Source of the DNA: Verrucomicrobiaceae bacterium
Lineage (GTDB): Bacteria > Verrucomicrobiota > Verrucomicrobiia > Verrucomicrobiales > Akkermansiaceae
Length of the DNA: 64,000 bases
Direction: 5' to 3'
NCBI GenBank assembly: GCA_027487435.1
Contig: JAIYDP010000003.1
Location: 1-64,000, forward strand
Below, piece by piece: positions 59,890 through 64,000 of the stretch. Under the pieces are notes generated by a model. It saw only the letters and a list, made by a program, of their open reading frames with translations, had not been told where the DNA came from and did no database searches. Made by a program: the position numbers and the translations under genes. How positions within the stretch are numbered: position 1 is the first letter of the stretch; each line of letters begins with the position of its first letter.

Positions 59890-61561
59890 ATGGTTGAACC
59901 GTTTGGAGCTGCGCCGTCCATTTTTATTGATCCCGATGAAGATATCGATATGCTTCCACAGCCATTCAGGATGATTTCACATGTCCTGGAAAATGTAATA
60001 GAAGATGCTCTTGACTCGCTGTCATCGACTTCATCGCCGGGCGGAGGCCGAAATGACGTCGTCTCAACGACTCCTGCTTTCACTATGAACATCCCCGAAG
60101 TGCTTTCAATAACTCATCTCAGTGCTGGTGTTCTTGTTTTTGCTGGAACATCCACTGGCGACGTACGCGTGATCAACGCCTTGCGCGGCAGAATCCAGTC
60201 GACTGTTACTGTTGAGGCCTCTTCTTCCATCACCTTTCTCCAGTCCTTCTTCGACAGAGTGCTTATCGCCATCACATCTACAGGCAACGCCGTTTTCTAC
60301 GCTATCGTGCCATCAAGGTCTCCGTACATAATCCCCTACGCAAAAGCCACTCTCCCGAACGCAACAAAGGCCTCCATGAGCAAGGACCTAACCCGCGCCG
60401 TCCTCATCGTCGCCAACTCCGCTTCCATTCTCGAAGTCGTCGCCCTCCCTAAAGAGCTCGCCGTCGCCGAAACTGCCGACGACGAGGCCGACGAAGAAAA
60501 AGAAGCCGCCATCGTCGACGCCCTCGCAGCCCTCGCGAAGCTGCCCCCTGCGCTGCTGCGGGTCGTCCATCAAACGACGGTTGCGGGTGATGAGGCGGAC
60601 GTTCAGATGACGTACGCGCCCTGCCGGAGGGAGATGGGGCAGCTCCCGTCGTCGTTTTGCGACGGGGTTGTCATTTTTGCAATGGGGGGCTCTAAATGGA
60701 GGCGTCTCATCGCGAGGGGCGCGTCCTTCGACCGTCCGCGCTCACCCCCTTCCCTCTAACGACTAAAGAGGCTTTCGAAGCCATCACCCCCTCAAAAGTC
60801 ATCGCAGCCGCCGTCTCCCCCAACGCCCTCGTCGCCGCCCTTGCGCTCGCCAACGCCTCCGTCCAATTCCTTGACCTCCTCTCAGGTCCCTCCTCCCCTG
60901 CCCCCACCCCTCATTTCATCCGCAGGCGCTCTCCTCCGCGCAGTCGCCGTTCCGGCAGCCGCATCATCCATCGCCTTTCAGACCCCAAGCCTCCTTGCGA
61001 CTGTTCTTAAAGACAATACGATTTGCCTTTTAGATGCTCGCAAGGACGCGCCCGTGTGGACGTCCCAAAACCTCCCATACCCCCCCCTCTCTCTTCATCC
61101 CCTCCTCATCCCTTTTGTGAGCTTCCCCATCCACCCGCATCCTCACCCTCCCCCCTAGTTCGCCGTTGCAACAGCCTCCAGCATTTGCATTTTTTCCGAA
61201 GACGCCCCCGCCCCCGTTGCCCAACTCGTTCTGAAGGGTCGCGTCGACAAAATCTCCGCCGCGGGGGATCAAATCGCCGCCCTCGATGGCCCCTCCCTCC
61301 TCCTCTTCCGCCCTGTCGACTTCCTCTCCGCTCTCATCCCCCCCCTTCATTTGGCGAAGCAAGCCTTCGGCCGTCAAGTCTAACTCCCATCCGCTCCGTA
61401 GTCTCACCCCCCCCCCGTAGAGCGCATTGGAGCTGTACAGCAATTATCTCATCTCGAAAGCCCATCAGCCGTCGGAAAATTTTCTCCGCGATGCTCGCGC
61501 CCTGACGGGCGCGCCAACCGCATCGCGGCCATCCTCCCGCAATCGTGAGCATATTTTTTAA
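59890..61561 (+). CDS. WD/beta-propeller-like protein (possibly WDR93-like)
   Basis: About 500 residues. Repeated motifs such as ITHLSAGVLVFAGTSTGDVR, HLVxAAVSPNALVAALALAN and LATVLKDNTICLLDAR have the rhythm of propeller blades, though classical WD dipeptides are missing. Four introns of 35-43 nt restore the frame (after ASFD, LLSG, LIPF and FGRQ). It starts MVEPFGAAPSIFIDPDEDID. The C-terminal SRPSSRNREHIF is basic. It resembles flagellar propeller proteins such as WDR93 in general build, but I have no firm match. The gene is C-rich on the plus strand. Confidence 0.6.
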
Positions 61562-61617
61562 AATTGATTCTTTGATCCAATTGAAAAGACTCTTTGAGGC
61601 GTCGACTGTCGCTGAAA

Positions 61618-61944
61618 ATGCCTGAATTTGTGTTTAATTCGGTAGCTACGAAGCCGGGCTCAAGTTCTACTCGCGTGTCGTCCTCCAGTTCGCGCGCCCA
61701 TTCGTCCGGCGCGCGCTCGTCCAAAACCTCTCACAGCGACCGTTTGCGCGCTCATGTCGCGGGACAAGGCGACAAAGGAGGGGGCTTTGCCGTCGACGTG
61801 ACGTCGTCGGCAAGCAACGGCTACTTCGACGCAGCAGATGCTGTCATGGCGGATTTAGAGAAGCGCGGGAGCGAGCGGCTGGCGCGTCAAGCGCGCGTTG
61901 CGAAGCGTCAAGAGGAGCTGAGGGCGCTGCAAACAAAAAGCTAA
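61618..61944 (+). CDS. Small Ser-rich protein of unknown function
   Basis: An uninterrupted frame of 108 codons from an ATG, MPEFVFNSVATKPGSSSTRV. It is rich in Ser in its first half and ends in a helical, charged stretch (DAVMADLEKRGSERLARQAR). It begins 56 bp after the previous stop. No family recognised. A coiled-coil-like C-terminus suggests a small structural protein. No intron needed. Confidence 0.55.
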   Translation: MPEFVFNSVATKPGSSSTRVSSSSSRAHSSGARSSKTSHSDRLRAHVAGQGDKGGGFAVDVTSSASNGYFDAADAVMADLEKRGSERLARQARVAKRQEELRALQTKS

Positions 61945-61989
61945 GCTGGTACTGAATGTACTTTAGAGTGTAACATACAATGGGGTGCG

Positions 61990-63516
61990 TCAGCAAGAGG
62001 AGGACTTCACGCGGAGGTAAATGTTCCAAATAGTGAGGGGGAGGGTGGCTGCAGCCCAGACGAGGACGGCGACAGGCCACGCGCGGTGGCGGAAGGGGCT
62101 CTCCGCGTCGAAGCGGACGACGCCGAAGGTTGCGCGGGCGCGGCGTCGTGCCTCCATGACCATAAAGGAGGGAGCGAGGTACATTATCCCTGACAGAGTT
62201 TAAGGGGGGCAGTAATGGATTTACCTAGCCCTGCGACGCTACCCGTGACGTTGATGAGGGTGCCGATGTTGCGCGTGGCGAAAGCGACGATGAGAGCGGG
62301 CACGACGGCGAGGAGGGGGGCGATGGCGCGTAGAAGGGGGACGGGGATGGAAGGGGCGGCTCGAGTCAGGATAGCGGCGATGTTGTTGCGGAGGGTGATC
62401 GAAATGAGGAGGAAGTTTGGGATGAGGGTGATGACGGGGTAGAGGATGAGGACGGCGGCAAGCCACTGGAGGCGGTAGTCGCGAAAGTTAAGGGTGAACA
62501 CGCTTTTGATGGTACAATTGGAGAGGTCAGCGGCGGAGCAGGAGCGGTCATGGCCGGCGAAGGCAAACAGGCCGATGAGGGAGAAGGAGATGTAGAGGGC
62601 GTAGATGACGGCGAAGACGGAGAGGGTGAGCGAGTTGAGGCGACGCTTGGAGTTGATGGGGGCGATGATGGCTGGGAGGGAGTGGTGGCACATAAAAGCG
62701 TAGATTGCGACGCCGAAGAGGACTGTGAGGCCTGAGAGGTCGAAGAGGCGGGCATTGGAGAGGGAAAGGCATTGAGAGGGGGAGGGGAGGTTGGGGCAGT
62801 TGGAGGCGAGGAAGGAGATTGAGATTGCAATCATGGCAAAAAATGAGAAGTAGCGCATGACGAGGGACACGGCATGGAGGAGCTTCTGCTTTTGGATGTT
62901 CGAGTAGGCGAAGGGGAGCGCTACAACAGAGAAGGCCACAAGGAAAAAGTAGTAGACGTCGCCGCCGTCATGGCACGGCGTTGATGTCCCGTCGATGACC
63001 CAAGACCCGAGATGGAGGGTGCCGGTGAAATTGGAGAGGGAGACGACGATGGTGACGGCGTAAATTGCAAGGTCGCCAAAGAGGTAGAGGGATATGCAAA
63101 CGGAAAGAGCGCGGTGGCCCCACGCTGGAAGGAATGTGTGTGCCATGTTCATTAATTCAGTCTTTCTGGCGATGTCGAAGAGGTCTGCGGAGACTGGCTC
63201 TTTCAGCTCACTGCTTAAGAGAGGTGTTGCGCTTTCGTGCTGTTCATGAGCAGCAAAGGCATTGGCTATTGCCATGCATTCCGTTACAAACGTAAGAGTG
63301 ACGTACGCAAAGAAAGCCACTACCAGTAAAAACAACGACGCCAGCAAAAACCCAGAGACCTCAAACGCCTGACGACGTCAGGCATTGCGCAGGAGTGTCT
63401 ACAAGAGGAAGCGCCAGGGCTCCAACGCCAAGAATAACGTTGAAGAGATAAGTGGCGCCTAGCAATGGTCTGTACGGAGGGCCAGGGTCAGAGCTGTCGC
63501 CGTCGCCAGCTCCCAT
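61990..63516 (-). CDS. TMEM104-like amino-acid transporter family protein
   Basis: Eleven-helix membrane protein of the AAAP superfamily, TMEM104 branch. The start MGAGDGDSSDPGPPYRPLLG leads to ATYLFNVILGVGALALPL, joined across a 43-nt intron to VSGFLLASLFLLVVAFFAYV and TFVTECMAIANAF. Later segments DLSGLTVLFGVAIYAFMCHH, SLPAIIAPI and FALGLFAFAGH-like loops are typical. A 36-nt intron near the end joins GSVAGLG to IMYLAPSFMVMEARRRAR. About 470 residues. TMEM104 transports or senses an unknown solute. The start is 42 bp from the divergent TIM8 start. Confidence 0.87.
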
Positions 63517-63558
63517 TTGATAACAACAGTTTTACACTTTCTGTTATTTTAGGAAGTA

Positions 63559-63804
63559 ATGTCCACCTTCAAGCTTGATGACTCCGGAATGACCGAAGTG
63601 AAAGGCTTCATGGAGCAAGAAAACCAAAGATATCAACTGCAGCAAGTCATCAACAGGATGTCCGAGATGTGCTGGGAAAAATGCGTGCCAACGCCTGACA
63701 GGGAGTTGTCGAAGTCGGAGAGGACGTGTATTTCTAATTGCGTTGATCGTTTTCTTGATACAAACGTGTTTGTTGCTAACCGGATAACGAAGCAGAAGAA
63801 GTAA
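63559..63804 (+). CDS. TIM8: Small TIM chaperone, Tim8 type
   Basis: 81-residue intermembrane-space chaperone for mitochondrial import of membrane proteins. Twin CX3C motifs are CWEKC and CISNC, separated by 14 residues as in Tim8. QLQQVINRMSEMCWEKCVP and CVDRFLDTNVFVANRI match the Tim8 flanks. One uninterrupted frame with no intron. Its stop lies 16 bp from the convergent partial gene. Confidence 0.93.
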   Translation: MSTFKLDDSGMTEVKGFMEQENQRYQLQQVINRMSEMCWEKCVPTPDRELSKSERTCISNCVDRFLDTNVFVANRITKQKK

Positions 63805-63820
63805 ATAGTCACACTTTACA

Positions 63821-64000
63821 CTAGTCCTCACCCTCAATGTCTCCATCGTCCCTCCAACCCAACCTTCGCGGGTCAGAGCAAACGTTCTTTGTGCACACTT
63901 CTCAAGATGCGATCGGAGCTTCTTGATTTGTTCGTTCTTCTTTGCAACCATATTTTTCATGCTGACAAATTGGCTTGTCTTCATGACTTTGTCTTGCAAT
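63821..64000 (-). CDS. C-terminal fragment of an LZTFL1-like protein, 5' partial
   Basis: The right window edge cuts this gene. Visible: KTSQFVSMKNMVAKKNEQIK followed by KLRSHLEK, a heptad pattern like the C-terminus of LZTFL1 and similar cilium-linked coiled-coil proteins. A 35-nt intron joins it to a short acidic end, GWRDDGDIEGED. LZTFL1 regulates BBSome traffic in cilia. The assignment is tentative because only about 60 residues are in view. Confidence 0.45.

Noticed and set aside
61449-61724. 91-codon minus-strand ORF (QLDQRINFKKYAHDCG)
   Set aside because: It lies antisense across the ends of two plus-strand genes with better coding evidence and matches no family.

Overview
The window is nuclear DNA from a flagellated, single-celled eukaryote with an unusually compact genome. 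The evidence is in the reading frames. Nearly every gene is cut by very short introns, mostly 31-45 nt, with GT...AG ends and often a CTGAC/CTAAC-like branch point just before the AG. Joining exons across these introns restores well-known eukaryotic proteins: SMC5, Thg1, AdoMet decarboxylase, GALK2-type galactokinase, TIM8, V-ATPase subunit e, HYPK, TMEM104, OGFOD3, SLC25A32 and NPC2/ML. Cilium-linked genes (a CCDC180-like protein, a probable LZTFL1-like fragment, a divergent kinesin) suggest a flagellum. A plant/algal-type poly(A) polymerase-like nucleotidyltransferase, an SppA protease and a CofD-like protein argue against an animal. The lineage cannot be fixed from the sequence alone. I see no tRNA, rRNA, transposon or CRISPR array.

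Layout. 1-5.5 kb: a RhoGEF (DH-PH) running off the left edge, two tandem arrestin paralogues and a CofD-like gene. 5.7-16.5 kb: a large intronless receptor-like TKL kinase with a beta-helix ectodomain, an SppA peptidase, and a gene that reads as a UBE2J-type E2 fused to a RING, a TRAF-like zinc finger and a beta-helix. 16.9-22.2 kb: a WW-WW-WW-PDZ-coiled-coil-armadillo scaffold and a sugar transporter. 22.4-35.7 kb: SMC5, an ankyrin protein, a SerB-type phosphoserine phosphatase, an LRR protein, a degenerate kinesin and Thg1. 35.8-43.3 kb: a nucleotidyltransferase, an AF4-like candidate, V-ATPase subunit e, a coiled-coil protein and a mitochondrial carrier. 43.3-52.4 kb: an ML-domain protein, a probably myristoylated ankyrin protein, a four-span membrane protein, a PH-LIM-armadillo protein, galactokinase and AdoMet decarboxylase with two upstream ORFs. 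52.5-64 kb: the CCDC180-like gene, OGFOD3-like, HYPK, phospholipase B-like, a WD-like protein, TMEM104, TIM8 and a partial LZTFL1-like gene.

Genes are packed tightly. Divergent start codons are often only 32-90 bp apart, convergent stops 1-170 bp apart, and one convergent pair overlaps. Neighbours mostly do unrelated jobs, so there are no operons. The most unusual content is the E2-RING-beta-helix fusion close to the beta-helix receptor kinase, followed by the two armadillo scaffold architectures. Exon structures here were deduced by eye from frame changes, splice dinucleotides and protein-family continuity; spans are start to stop including introns.
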